From: Rhodospirillales bacterium
GTDB lineage: Bacteria > Pseudomonadota > Alphaproteobacteria > Micavibrionales > Micavibrionaceae
DNA: 64,000 nucleotides
Direction of reading: 5' to 3'
Assembly: GCA_020638175.1 (NCBI GenBank)
Contig: JACKJA010000002.1
Location: forward strand, 1,674,001 to 1,738,000
The notes under the pieces: generated by a model
What the model saw: the letters and a program-made list of their open reading frames with translations, nothing else
The model's database searches: none
What the model was told of the DNA's origin: nothing
Translations under genes and position numbers: made by a program
In this document: piece after piece, positions 24,705-33,959 of the stretch
Numbering within the stretch: position 1 is the stretch's first letter
Layout: every line of letters begins with the position of its first letter

Positions 24705-25148
24705 ATGAAGCCCAGCGATTTCAGTCAGTTTTTAAACTTCGATTTTATGAAGAATTTCCCGCAATCGACCTCCATGCCGTTCGATCTGGAGTCATTGATG
24801 GAAAGCCAGCGTAAAAACATGGAAGCCTTGGCACAAGCCAACCAGAGCGCCACGAAAAACATCCAGACCACGGCACAACAACAAAATGCATTGATGGTAA
24901 AAATCGCGGAAGCCCAGTCCAACATGGCCCGTGAAATGCTTTCCGAAGGAACACCAGAACAAAAGATTGCCCGGCAAACCGAGATCCTCAAAAACACTTA
25001 CGAAAGTTCCATATCCGGCCTGCAGGAACTGGCAAACATGATTGAAAAATCAAACATGCAAACCGCCGATATTATCAATAAACGCATCAGCGCCTCCCTG
25101 AACGAAATTCAGGAATCCGTTACGAAAAAAACTAAAAAAGCGGCCTGA
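24705..25148 (+). CDS. Phasin-family protein
   Basis: 147 residues, almost wholly helical, with the typical N-terminal FDLESLMESQRKNMEALAQAN and a repetitive amphipathic region to the C-terminal KKTKKAA tail. Phasins coat polyhydroxyalkanoate granules and control their size. ATG 24705 has TAAGGAAC upstream; a promoter and probable PhaR-type operator precede the gene and a strong terminator follows, so it is a single-gene unit. No PHA synthase is in the window. Confidence 0.85.
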   Translation: MKPSDFSQFLNFDFMKNFPQSTSMPFDLESLMESQRKNMEALAQANQSATKNIQTTAQQQNALMVKIAEAQSNMAREMLSEGTPEQKIARQTEILKNTYESSISGLQELANMIEKSNMQTADIINKRISASLNEIQESVTKKTKKAA

Positions 25149-25170
25149 TTTTTTCTTACAAGATACATTT

Positions 25171-25202
25171 AAAAAGCCCTTTCATCGGAAAGGGCTTTTT
25201 TG
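25171..25202 (+). terminator. Rho-independent terminator
   Basis: Perfect 13-bp stem (25171-25183 with 25188-25200), ATCG loop and T-run after the phasin gene; the A-run on the other side lets it serve the convergent kinase gene as well. Confidence 0.9.
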
Positions 25203-25222
25203 TTGACGGCCGCATCAGGCCT

Positions 25223-26578
25223 TTATACCGGCACGTCAATCGTAACCCGTAAACCACCATGAGGACTGTCAGACAATTCGATTTCACCGCCATGAGCATG
25301 CACAATGTCCTGGGCAATCGGCAGCCCCAACCCGACGCCGCCCATATCCGGGTTACGCGATTCATCCAGACGAAAGAAAGGACGAAACACCTCTTCACGT
25401 TTTTCCGCCGGAATACCGGGACCGTCATCATCAACAACAACCCGTATGCGGTCATCCTGCCGGCTTGCCGTCAGCCAGACATGATGGCCGTACTTCCCGG
25501 CATTACTCACAACATTGCCCAGACATCTCTCGAATGCCACCGGTTTTAAAAAGACAAAAAGATCGCCCTGATTTTTGTGCTCAATAGTTACACCGGCCCG
25601 CCGAGCGTTATCGGCAACCCGCTCAACCAGTTCCGCCAGATCAATCCGCTCCGAAACTTCGCCGCCTTCCCCGCGCGCAAAATCAAGATACGCGCCGATC
25701 ATGCGCTCCATATGGGCGATATCGCTTTTCATTCCGTCAACATCTGGGCTATTCCCCATCATCGCCAGCTGTAACTTCATCCGGGTCAGCGGCGTCCGCA
25801 AATCATGCGACACACCGGCCAGCATTGCTGTCCTCTGGCTCACCTGCCGCCGGATACGTTCTTGCATATCCAGAAAGGCCTGCGCCGCCTGCCGCACTTC
25901 GCGCGCGCCTTCCGGTTTGAAAGAGGGCGGGATATTGCGCCCCTTCCCCATCCGTTCAGCAGCAATCGCCAGCCTTCGGATCGGCCGGACCTGATTGCGC
26001 ATAAACAAAACCGCTACGACCAGCAGCAACATCGACACGCCAAACATCCATATAAGGAATATATAGCCCGAGGACGAAAACATCCGCCGTTGCGGCAACG
26101 ACACCCGCAAAACGCCGTCATTGAGCTGCAGACTGACCTCAATCCATTTTTCATCCATATCAATACTGATCTGGTAAGGCCGCCGGACCTGTTTTTCCAA
26201 AGCCTGCGCCAGGAAATCGTACAAAACTGTCTGCTTGGCCTGCTGGGCGATATTAGCCCCCAAACGCAGCTCCTGAGGTTGCGGGGCAATATGCGCACCT
26301 TCTTCGTAACTGACCAAAAAATCGAGGTGCTGGGCCGCATAGGCTGACACAGCGCCAAACGGTATCGGCTGGTCGCCCGGCCCTTGCTCGATATAATCGG
26401 CGATCACGGCAATCTCGCCGGCCACTGCAAAAGCAATACGCCCCGACATCCGGTTCCAGTGCCGGTCAAAGAAAATATACGTCGTGATAATCTGGATCAA
26501 TAAGATCGGCGTGACCAAAATAAGCAAAGACCGCCCCAGCAAGCTACGCGGCAGGAATTGTTTAATCGAGATGCTCAT
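25223..26578 (-). CDS. EnvZ-like sensor histidine kinase
   Basis: 451 residues. Transmembrane helices near 15-37 and 170-195 flank a periplasmic domain of about 130 residues; a HAMP linker (RNQVRPIRRLAIAAERMGKG) leads to the phosphoacceptor SHDLRTPLTRMKL (His near 257), then HATPase_c with NVVSNAGKYG, DDDGPGIP and GVGLGLPI. The start overlaps the response regulator stop by 4 bases. The layout matches EnvZ-type osmosensors, but the paired regulator could serve another signal. Confidence 0.88.
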   Translation of the reverse strand: MSISIKQFLPRSLLGRSLLILVTPILLIQIITTYIFFDRHWNRMSGRIAFAVAGEIAVIADYIEQGPGDQPIPFGAVSAYAAQHLDFLVSYEEGAHIAPQPQELRLGANIAQQAKQTVLYDFLAQALEKQVRRPYQISIDMDEKWIEVSLQLNDGVLRVSLPQRRMFSSSGYIFLIWMFGVSMLLLVVAVLFMRNQVRPIRRLAIAAERMGKGRNIPPSFKPEGAREVRQAAQAFLDMQERIRRQVSQRTAMLAGVSHDLRTPLTRMKLQLAMMGNSPDVDGMKSDIAHMERMIGAYLDFARGEGGEVSERIDLAELVERVADNARRAGVTIEHKNQGDLFVFLKPVAFERCLGNVVSNAGKYGHHVWLTASRQDDRIRVVVDDDGPGIPAEKREEVFRPFFRLDESRNPDMGGVGLGLPIAQDIVHAHGGEIELSDSPHGGLRVTIDVPV

Positions 26579-27303
26579 ATTTCCTCGATCCGCAGCAAAT
26601 ACCCCTTACCGCGAACGGTTTGAAGATAACGCGGCGCCTTAACGTCCTCCTCCAGCTTGCGGCGCAGGCGCGTAACCTGAACGTCGATCGTCCGGCCTGC
26701 CGCATCCATACCACACAGCGCGGCGAGATCTTCGCGGCCGACGACTTCTCCGGCCCGCATCGCCAGCGCCCGGATCAGATTTCCTTCGACCGTTGTCAGA
26801 CGGATGACGTCATCACCACTCCGCAATTCATTATGATCGGCATCATAGCGCCGCCCGCCGATAGCAAAAAGCGGCAGATTATCTTCTACGGGCGGCCGGC
26901 GGCGTAAAATGGCCTGCAACCGCAACACCAGCTCCCGCGGCTCAAACGGTTTTGACAGATAATCGTCCCCCCCTGCCTCGAACCCGGAAATCCGGTCCCC
27001 GGCTTCACCGAGCGCCGTTAAAAATAGTACGGGAACATCACATCCCTTTTCCCGTAACGACTGTACAAAAGACAGCCCGGTTTCCCCCGGCATCATAATA
27101 TCAACGACCATCACGTCAAACGACAGGTATTCCAGCACAGCGCGGGCTTCCCCCGCCCGTGAAGCGGAAACGACAAAAAAGCCCTGATCCTGAAGAAAAC
27201 GCGTAACCAGCTGCCTGATCCGGTCATCGTCGTCAATAATCAGCACATGAGGCAGATAATCCAGATTTTTGCTGACGGCCTGTTCCATCTCTCTGTTTTT
27301 CAC
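26575..27303 (-). CDS. OmpR-family response regulator
   Basis: 242 residues. Receiver domain about 17-130 with the phosphoacceptor aspartate near 65 (VMVVDIMMPGETG) and switch lysine in DYLSKPFEPREL; winged-helix DNA-binding domain from about 150 (IRLTTVEGNLIRALAMRAGE, then TIDVQVTRLRRKLE). It is the first gene of a two-gene operon with the kinase that overlaps its stop, and is divergent from the aminotransferase gene across 85 bases. Target genes cannot be inferred. Confidence 0.9.
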   Translation of the reverse strand: MKNREMEQAVSKNLDYLPHVLIIDDDDRIRQLVTRFLQDQGFFVVSASRAGEARAVLEYLSFDVMVVDIMMPGETGLSFVQSLREKGCDVPVLFLTALGEAGDRISGFEAGGDDYLSKPFEPRELVLRLQAILRRRPPVEDNLPLFAIGGRRYDADHNELRSGDDVIRLTTVEGNLIRALAMRAGEVVGREDLAALCGMDAAGRTIDVQVTRLRRKLEEDVKAPRYLQTVRGKGYLLRIEEI

Positions 27304-27388
27304 TTTACCGTTGCTCTTGTTCCCTGTTATCTAACATAGAATAAATATACGAACCAATGAAACAAATATAAGGATATCGAGTAAAAAC

Positions 27389-28261
27389 ATGCTGCCTTAT
27401 GACGATCGCGACGGTTTTATCTGGATGGATGGCGAAATGCGGCCTTGGAGAGAGGCAAAAATGCACACCCTGACACATGGCATGCATTATGGCGGCTGTG
27501 TATTCGAAGGGCTGCGCGCCTATGATGGCAAGATATTCAAACTGCGAGAGCACACAGAACGCTTGATCCAATCGGCAAAATTGATATGCATCAAAACGCC
27601 TTTCAGTGTCGAGCAGATCGAACAGGCCACGATTGATACAGTAAAGGCCAACGATTTGACAGACTGCTATATCCGTCCGTTTGTCTGGCGCGGCTCGAAA
27701 ATCATGGGATTGGCCGCTGACCAAAGCGATGTCCACGTCGCTATCGCCGCCTGGTACTGGCCCAGTTATCTAAAACCCAAAGAAGGCGACGTCGAAGGTG
27801 TTTCCCTGAAAACGTCAACATGGCGGCGTATGGACCCCCGATCTTTCCCGCTGCAAAGCAAAGCCGCCGGAATTTACGCTGTTGGCACCATGGCCAAGGA
27901 AGAAGCCACAGCTGCCGGCTTTGATGACGCGCTGATGCTCGACCTGAACGGTAATGTTGCCGAAGCCAGTGCCGCCAATCTTTTTGCTGTTTATAATGGC
28001 GTGATAAAAACGCCAAAACCCGATTGTTTCCTGAATGGCATAACCCGGCAAACGGTACTGGGTCTAGCCAAAAAACTTGATATCCCAACGCAGGAAACCA
28101 CCATCACCCCGGAAGAACTCGTAAAAGCCGACGAAATCTTTCTGACCGGCACGGCTGCCGAGATAGTTGCCGCCCGCCAGATTGACAATCACAAAATTCA
28201 GGCAACAGGACCAATTACAAAACAGCTGCAGGACGCCTATCAAGCCTTGGTCCGCTCCTAA
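27389..28261 (+). CDS. ilvE: Branched-chain amino acid aminotransferase
   Basis: 290 residues, PLP fold type IV. Motifs: THGMHYGGCVFEGLRAY near the N-terminus, RPFVWRGS, the PLP lysine near residue 157 (LQSKAAGIY), and the cofactor-binding NVAEASAANLF and FLTGTAAEI segments. The enzyme makes leucine, isoleucine and valine from their keto acids with glutamate. ATG 27389 has a TAAGGA about 13 bases upstream. It is divergent from the response regulator gene. Confidence 0.9.
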   Translation: MLPYDDRDGFIWMDGEMRPWREAKMHTLTHGMHYGGCVFEGLRAYDGKIFKLREHTERLIQSAKLICIKTPFSVEQIEQATIDTVKANDLTDCYIRPFVWRGSKIMGLAADQSDVHVAIAAWYWPSYLKPKEGDVEGVSLKTSTWRRMDPRSFPLQSKAAGIYAVGTMAKEEATAAGFDDALMLDLNGNVAEASAANLFAVYNGVIKTPKPDCFLNGITRQTVLGLAKKLDIPTQETTITPEELVKADEIFLTGTAAEIVAARQIDNHKIQATGPITKQLQDAYQALVRS

Positions 28262-28290
28262 AAGCCGAAAGACCGGAAAAACAGTGTAAG

Positions 28291-28318
28291 TAAGGGGGGC
28301 GGGACACCCCACCCCTTA
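28291..28318 (+). terminator. GC-rich hairpin after ilvE
   Basis: TAAGGGG (28291-28297) pairs with CCCCTTA (28312-28318), with further G-C pairing inside. It follows the aminotransferase stop by 30 bases. The T-tract is poor. Downstream, to 28502, the space has two tandem copies of a 12-base GTTATGCTCCGC unit (28343-28354 and 28356-28367) and an AT-rich promoter-like end before the next gene; nothing else is seen. Confidence 0.45.
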
Positions 28319-28502
28319 TTGTGCTCCGCTGTGTACCTCACCGTTATGCTCCGCTGTTATGCTCCGCCCACTCTGCCGTTATATCGCTCTGTTATCCCGG
28401 CCCCTGATTTTTTATTATGTAAAATATATTTTATTAACCCGCCGTTAACCTTCTCTGTTTAAAATTTGCCATAAGTTTACAGAACACAAAGAGGGCAATG
28501 AC

Positions 28503-29504
28503 ATGGCTGACAAAAAGATTTTTGAAAAAACCGGGACAGTCTACAATGAAGCATTAGGCTTTGAGCAAACCACATACGATGTGAATCTCGGCAATGCTCA
28601 AAACGACATGTCTTACGAAGGTTCAAATGTCTTTGACGGCCTCAAAAGTGCCTTCAAAAGCGTTGCGGGCGCCGTATCCGGAGCAGCGGAAACCGTTGTC
28701 GAAGTTGCCAAGGACGCCGCGAACGAGGCCGCCTACGCCGCCAATCCCGACAACTGGGAACGGGGCGAAGACACTGTATTGGATAACGGCGAAGTCTCCA
28801 TTCCGCAAGCATCCTATCATTTAAAAGAGCGGGCACCCGAAGTCGCCGAAACAAAACCGGTCGAGCAAACTGGCGCACAAACATATGCCGCCACTGAACC
28901 GGCACCCGTTAAAATGACACCGATCAAGGCCGAAGTATCTCCGGCGGCCTCGGTTGAGTTAGTCAGAAAAATGCAGGAACTTCTCGTCGAGCAAAACATT
29001 GATATCAGCTACACGACAAGAAGCGGTGTCGAGCGCACAGGCAAAGATGCGATTGACGGCGATCTTGGCGCCAAAACACTGGCCGGGATCAAGGAACTTC
29101 TGGGCCGCGACAATATCACAGAGGCCGATGTTACGCCTGACCTGCTGGAGGAAGCCAAAGTAGCGGCCGCCTACAGGGAAAGCCCTGAATTGATCGCCGC
29201 GACGAAGGACATCTCCGATTACTATGAAAATGTCATCTCCGGCCAGCAAGAACCGGAAGTCGCCGGAGAGCCGGGCATCGTGATTACGATCACAAAATCT
29301 GCAGGCGACTTTTTAGACGACATCGCAGATAAAAATGCGGGCCGCGGCCTGCTCTCGGAGGCTTACGGCTCCACGCTGGACCAAGGCGGCTTTGACGGCG
29401 ATGGTAAACCGGGCATCGCACAGGAAGCTCCGAAAGCACCGGACTCGCTGGACGACAAAAACGTCAATGTCTGGAACGCCACGCCGGACTCCATGGCGCC
29501 CTGA
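28503..29504 (+). CDS. Acidic hypothetical protein with a possible peptidoglycan-binding-like segment
   Basis: 333 residues, acidic, rich in Ala, Glu, Asp. No signal peptide. Residues about 40-75 form a small-residue helix (SAFKSVAGAVSGAAETVVEV). Residues about 148-205 (VELVRKMQELLVEQNIDISY, then GKDAIDGDLGAKTLAGIKEL) have the rhythm of a PG_binding_1 helical domain (a DGxxGxxT-type motif), at low certainty. The tail is low complexity. ATG 28503 with GAGGG upstream. A palindrome follows at 29531-29553 and another large acidic gene after that. Confidence 0.55.
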   Translation: MADKKIFEKTGTVYNEALGFEQTTYDVNLGNAQNDMSYEGSNVFDGLKSAFKSVAGAVSGAAETVVEVAKDAANEAAYAANPDNWERGEDTVLDNGEVSIPQASYHLKERAPEVAETKPVEQTGAQTYAATEPAPVKMTPIKAEVSPAASVELVRKMQELLVEQNIDISYTTRSGVERTGKDAIDGDLGAKTLAGIKELLGRDNITEADVTPDLLEEAKVAAAYRESPELIAATKDISDYYENVISGQQEPEVAGEPGIVITITKSAGDFLDDIADKNAGRGLLSEAYGSTLDQGGFDGDGKPGIAQEAPKAPDSLDDKNVNVWNATPDSMAP

Positions 29505-29530
29505 TAAGGAACACAGCATAACAAACGACA

Positions 29531-29553
29531 AAAGGCCGCCCCGCGCGGCCTTT
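29531..29553 (+). terminator. GC-rich terminator-like hairpin
   Basis: AAAGGCCGC (29531-29539) pairs with GCGGCCTTT (29545-29553) around a 5-base loop, 26 bases after the preceding stop. Only three T follow. Confidence 0.6.
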
Positions 29554-29653
29554 GCTCTGCCCGTATAGATACAATTTTAGACAAATTAACGAGACCTTAA
29601 CCTTTTTGCTTTAAATATAGGGTACGGAAAAAAGCGTTTAAAACAGAGGGCTC

Positions 29654-31513
29654 ATGGCAACAACACCGCCGAAAGACGAACTAAAAATTCTCTTGAAACG
29701 GCTCGGTTACACAAAAACCGATCTAGGCTCCGGCACGGGCGAGCTTCCTGATGATGATGTATCCGTGACAAGCCCGTCTGAACAATTTGCCAAAAAATTC
29801 ACCGCCGATCACCCGAAAATGCAGGCCGCCGACCCGGACAATCTGGTCATGATGCTGGCCTATGCACGCATGGCGTTCATGGAACAACAGCTTCCCGCCG
29901 TTCAGGACCCGAATGTCGCGGCCCTGTGGGAACATTCCATTATCAACACCCGTTCGCAATATGCGCTGGGCGGCAGCCCGTCGGCAGCCCCGGCAGCCAA
30001 CGCCAACCCGACACCGGAACAGATCGCCGATTACTACATCACCAAATACGCCAAGGATGAAATGGTCGGCAAACGCGCAGCCAAAGGCGATCCCGAAGCA
30101 CAGGAATTCCACAAACATCTGGAAGAATACGCCGCCATCCCCGCTGATGAACGGCAAAAACTCCGCGAAACTAAGGATCCGGCTTTCACCGAAAAATTCA
30201 AGGATCTGGAAGAACTGCGTGAAACCATCGTCCAGTATGAATCGATCGAAGTCACACCGGCAGAAATTGCAAAACTGGCCGCCGAAGAACGTGCCGAGCT
30301 GGACGCACAAGGTTTCCCCGATGTTGACGTCAAACCCAAAAGCCATATGGAAGCCAGCATCCGCGCCGAAAAATTCAACGACATGGTTGCCAAAACACCG
30401 GAATTGGCACACATGCAAATGGACGAAACCAAAGGCGCCGCCCTGACATGGCGGATGGGTGGATCGGCCGAGATGATGATGCGCCGGGCCAATCACCTGA
30501 TGTACTTGACGGACAACGCCGAAGCCGCCGACAAGGGAATGTACAATTACGAAACAGGCCGGGAACGGATGCTCCTGATGCTCAAACACGATCAGGACTT
30601 CGCCGCGCAATATACCGCCGGCCCGCAGGGACAAAACGCACCGACTGAAGACGGTAGCGATATTCCGTGGGATCCGCTAGCCGCAGGCGCAGGGGTCGCC
30701 GCCGCGGGCGCCGCCGGTTACCATTACCTGAAAAACCGCGAGGGCAAAGGCGGCGTCGATGTAAAAGAAAAACCCGGCATTAAATCCGGAAGCAACGCCG
30801 ATGCCCCCAAAGGTCGCCCATCGATCAAGGCCGAAGCGCCCGACACCCCTAAACTTGGCGGTAAACTGGGCTCCTTCAGCCGCGCCACCGGAAGACTGAT
30901 AGCGCCTGTTGTTGCCACGGGTGCCGCTATTTACACACTAAGCAAAACCGGCGATGCCGAAGCAGCCGTAAAGGCTGGTGCACAAGCTATTTCCCCGGTC
31001 GATAACGATAAACTCGCGGACGCCATTGAAGCTTACAGAAAAGGTGATATCGAAGCCACCCGTGCCAACCTTGACGCTGCCGCCCGCTCGGCCCCCTTCG
31101 GCGACGAAATTGTCGACGGGCTGGAAGTCGCCAAAGATCTCTACGTCGAAACCTTCGTAAAACCCGAAGAAGACGCTAAATTAGCCGCCGAAAGAATGGC
31201 CACAGAGGATAGCGATAAAATCAAAGGATACCTGAACGGGGATGTCGACGAAGCCGACCTGCCCTCTTACATCAACAAGGATGTTCTGGACCGGATGAAG
31301 GCCGACCAATCCCGCCTGAGCGCCTCCGGCGGTCTGGACCTGACAGACAACGAACTCTGCGTCGCTCCGGATTTCAGCAAAGCCGCCGATCAGCCACGGC
31401 AATCCGAACTGGCCGGAAAGGAAAGCGTTCTGACCATCCGCATCGAAAAAGATGCCAGCGATTACGATACAGACAAAGACGCCGCCATCCAGACAGCAAA
31501 GCTGGGCCTGTAA
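29654..31513 (+). CDS. Large acidic hypothetical protein
   Basis: 619 residues with no recognised domain. Residues 1-340 are charged and helical (WRMGGSAEMMMRRANHLMYL near 270). Two weakly hydrophobic Ala/Gly segments, about 345-358 (AAGAGVAAAGAAGYHYL) and 415-430 (LIAPVVATGAAIYTL), flank a Lys/Gly/Pro-rich linker and could sit in a membrane. The C-terminal part is acidic. No signal peptide. It and the preceding acidic gene end with similar segments (LTIRIEKDASDYDTDKDA here, ITITKSAGDFLDDIADKNA-like there), a possible shared tail. ATG 29654 has AGAGGG eight bases upstream. The stop is 2 bases from that of convergent add. Confidence 0.6.
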   Translation: MATTPPKDELKILLKRLGYTKTDLGSGTGELPDDDVSVTSPSEQFAKKFTADHPKMQAADPDNLVMMLAYARMAFMEQQLPAVQDPNVAALWEHSIINTRSQYALGGSPSAAPAANANPTPEQIADYYITKYAKDEMVGKRAAKGDPEAQEFHKHLEEYAAIPADERQKLRETKDPAFTEKFKDLEELRETIVQYESIEVTPAEIAKLAAEERAELDAQGFPDVDVKPKSHMEASIRAEKFNDMVAKTPELAHMQMDETKGAALTWRMGGSAEMMMRRANHLMYLTDNAEAADKGMYNYETGRERMLLMLKHDQDFAAQYTAGPQGQNAPTEDGSDIPWDPLAAGAGVAAAGAAGYHYLKNREGKGGVDVKEKPGIKSGSNADAPKGRPSIKAEAPDTPKLGGKLGSFSRATGRLIAPVVATGAAIYTLSKTGDAEAAVKAGAQAISPVDNDKLADAIEAYRKGDIEATRANLDAAARSAPFGDEIVDGLEVAKDLYVETFVKPEEDAKLAAERMATEDSDKIKGYLNGDVDEADLPSYINKDVLDRMKADQSRLSASGGLDLTDNELCVAPDFSKAADQPRQSELAGKESVLTIRIEKDASDYDTDKDAAIQTAKLGL

Positions 31514-31515
31514 TC

Positions 31516-32457
31516 TTACCGGAACGCCGCCGCCAGCGCCGTATCCGTTATGTCCTGCAACGACGCATCATTCAAACCAAATTGTTTCTGGACAATCCCG
31601 TACTCGCCCCCAATAGAGGTGTGAAAGAACGGCGGGTCGTCACTGGCCAGCGTTACCTTGACCCCGGCAGCCATCAGGCGCGACAACGGGTGATCGGCCA
31701 TCGTTTTGACAACCCCGGTCGATACGTTACTGGTCGGACAAACTTCCAGCACAATCCCGCGCTCTTTCAGCATCTCCAGCACGCCTTCATCCTCTATCGA
31801 ACGAATGCCATGCCCGATCCGCGTCAAATGCGGCACCGCTTCCAGCGTATTCTTCACACAAACCGCCCCGCAATACTCCCCGGCATGCGCCGTCAGCCCC
31901 AGCCCGGATTCCTCGTGGGCTATCTGAAACGCCTTGGCAAAGCTGAAAATATCGTCCTCTTTTTCGATCCCGGCAATCCCGAAACCCGTCACATAAGGAT
32001 GCGGATTTTGAGCATAGTAGCGCGCCAGCGCCTCAGCCGCTTCGGGCGTATCCTGATGCCGGACGATCGTCGCCACCATCCGGGCATCGATCCCGGTTTT
32101 GACGCGTGCCTCATCAATCCCGGCGCTCAGCCCCGCCAGATAATCTTCATGACTCATCTGGGAAATCAGGGTCGGCGCGATATGAAGCTCCGCATAAACG
32201 CAGCCCTCCGCCGCGCTGCGGATCAGGTAGTCCGCCGTAATATCACGGTAATCATCCGCCGTCCGCAAACACGCCGCCACGGCATCATAGGTATGGATAA
32301 AATCCTCGAATCCCTGCCACGCATAGTCAGTTTCATCCGCCGTGAACAACCGCGCCGGCAGGTCAATACCGTTACGCCGCGCAACCTCCAGCGCCTTCGC
32401 TGCCGTCAAAGTCCCTTCAATATGCACATGCAGCTCAGCCTTGGAAACAGACGTCAT
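31516..32457 (-). CDS. add: Adenosine/adenine deaminase
   Basis: 313 residues, amidohydrolase fold. Zinc ligands H10 and H12 in ELHVHIEGT, AHAGEYCG, IGHGIRS, and ASDDPPFF with the catalytic aspartates. The enzyme deaminates adenosine to inosine; the SDDPPFF variant also resembles adenine deaminases of this family, so adenine is a possible substrate. The start overlaps the upstream 128-residue gene by 4 bases, making it the last gene of the ychF run. Confidence 0.85.
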   Translation of the reverse strand: MTSVSKAELHVHIEGTLTAAKALEVARRNGIDLPARLFTADETDYAWQGFEDFIHTYDAVAACLRTADDYRDITADYLIRSAAEGCVYAELHIAPTLISQMSHEDYLAGLSAGIDEARVKTGIDARMVATIVRHQDTPEAAEALARYYAQNPHPYVTGFGIAGIEKEDDIFSFAKAFQIAHEESGLGLTAHAGEYCGAVCVKNTLEAVPHLTRIGHGIRSIEDEGVLEMLKERGIVLEVCPTSNVSTGVVKTMADHPLSRLMAAGVKVTLASDDPPFFHTSIGGEYGIVQKQFGLNDASLQDITDTALAAAFR

Positions 32458-32840
32458 TTAATATCCACCTTGCCATACGTCCGCTTCATATGCGCCCAGC
32501 GCTCTTCAATGGGAATAATAACAGCCGCGCTTTTCATGAAACCGTACTTTGAATCGATCAGAAATGATTTATAACCGGCCTCCGAGCACACACGATCAAA
32601 TTCGCTTTTCAAGGCACAGAGCTCTAGGAGGCTCCCCAGAGAAAAACGTTTATCAAGCTCTCGAAATACGCCTGCCGATTGCACGCCTTCTGTAATCAGA
32701 ACGTCACTCAAATCCCTGAAAACCTGGGTATACGTACCCGCAGCCTGTTTCCTGTGATAGGGTTCCTGCGACAAGCTAAGCGCTGTCTCTATCCCGGAAA
32801 CAACTCTCTCAAAAATATGCATTACATCGACATCATCCAT
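32454..32840 (-). CDS. Hypothetical protein between ychF and add
   Basis: 128 residues, soluble and helical, with a C-terminal IIPIEERWAHMKRTYGKVDI. No family is recognised. Its stop overlaps the add start by 4 bases (ATGA), and it starts 12 bases after ychF, so it is clearly expressed in the same operon. Function unknown. Confidence 0.65.
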   Translation of the reverse strand: MDDVDVMHIFERVVSGIETALSLSQEPYHRKQAAGTYTQVFRDLSDVLITEGVQSAGVFRELDKRFSLGSLLELCALKSEFDRVCSEAGYKSFLIDSKYGFMKSAAVIIPIEERWAHMKRTYGKVDIK

Positions 32841-32852
32841 GGGCGTCTCATG

Positions 32853-33956
32853 CTACACATTAAACCGGAATAATATCACATCCCCGTCTTGCACCACATA
32901 TTCCTTGCCTTCCTGACGCATCTTCCCGGCTTCTTTGGCGCCATGCTCGCCGTTACAGGCAATATAATCATCATAGCCGATTACTTCGGCGCGGATAAAG
33001 CCTTTCTGGAAATCGGTATGGATAACCCCGGCAGCTTCCGGAGCCTTCGCCCCGACCCGTACCGTCCAGGCCCGCGCCTCCTTCGGACCACAGGTAAAAT
33101 AAGTCTCCAGATTAAGCAACTTGTACCCCGCCCGGATGATCTTGTTCAGCCCCGGCTCCGACAAACCCATCGTTTCAAGGAATTCGGATTTTTCCTCATC
33201 ACTGTCAAGCTGGGCAATCTCGGCCTCGATCGCGGCGCAGATAATCACTGTTTGCGATCCTTGCGCCGCCGCCATATCGGCGACCTTTTTCGTCCAGTCA
33301 TTGCCGTTCGCTGCATCGTCCTCGGACACGTTACAAACATACAGGATCGGTTTGGCCGTCATCAGCCCCAGCGTTTTATAGGCCCTCGCTTCATCTTCAT
33401 TATCCGGCGTGACGCTCCGTGCCGGCTTTCCGTCATCCAGAGCCGCCTTGATCCGCAGCATCAATTCATGCTGGGCCTTGATATCCTTGTCCCCGGACTT
33501 GGCCTTGCGCGCGATATTGTCAATCTGTTTGCCCAGACTTTCCATGTCGGCAATCATCAGCTCGGTCTCGATCGTCTCAGCATCGCGGATCGGATCAACA
33601 CTGCCCTCAACATGGGTAATATTACCGTCTTCGAAACAGCGTAAAACGTGAATAATCGCATCGGTTTCCCGGATATTGGCCAGAAATTGGTTGCCCAGCC
33701 CTTCCCCCTTTGATGCGCCCTTCACCAGCCCGGCAATATCGACAAACTCCAGCTGCGTCGGCACGATTTTGGCCGAATGTCCCAGCGAAGCAATCGTGTC
33801 CAGCCGTTCATCCGGCACCGCCACCCGACCGACATTCGGCTCGATCGTGCAAAACGGAAAATTCGCAGCCTGCGCCGCAGCCGTCGCCGTCAAGGCGTTG
33901 AAAAGAGTGGATTTTCCAACATTCGGCAATCCTACAATCCCGCAATTAAACCCCAT
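32853..33956 (-). CDS. ychF: YchF-family (OLA1-type) ATPase
   Basis: 367 residues, the usual length. P-loop GLPNVGKST at 8-16, EPNVGRVAVPDERL switch segment, DIAGLVKGASKGEGLGNQFL, and the C-terminal TGS domain with YFTCGPKEARAW and the terminal YVVQDGDVILFRFNV. YchF binds ATP in preference to GTP and associates with ribosomes. It is 3 bases downstream of pth, an ancient and widespread gene pair. Confidence 0.95.
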   Translation of the reverse strand: MGFNCGIVGLPNVGKSTLFNALTATAAAQAANFPFCTIEPNVGRVAVPDERLDTIASLGHSAKIVPTQLEFVDIAGLVKGASKGEGLGNQFLANIRETDAIIHVLRCFEDGNITHVEGSVDPIRDAETIETELMIADMESLGKQIDNIARKAKSGDKDIKAQHELMLRIKAALDDGKPARSVTPDNEDEARAYKTLGLMTAKPILYVCNVSEDDAANGNDWTKKVADMAAAQGSQTVIICAAIEAEIAQLDSDEEKSEFLETMGLSEPGLNKIIRAGYKLLNLETYFTCGPKEARAWTVRVGAKAPEAAGVIHTDFQKGFIRAEVIGYDDYIACNGEHGAKEAGKMRQEGKEYVVQDGDVILFRFNV

Positions 33957-33959
33957 TTT

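Noticed and set aside
28343..28367. Tandem GTTATGCTCCGC units as a regulatory repeat array
   Set aside because: Only two exact units; neighbouring matches are too short to call an array.
29723..30634. Long minus-strand open frame (303 codons) inside the acidic 619-residue gene
   Set aside because: It is antisense to a frame with a ribosome site, and its Phe/Cys/Gly-rich product is typical of a shadow of GC-rich codons.
31582..32574. Plus-strand 330-codon frame opposite add
   Set aside because: Opposite strand of a gene with full adenosine deaminase motifs; the product is Arg/His-rich without domains.
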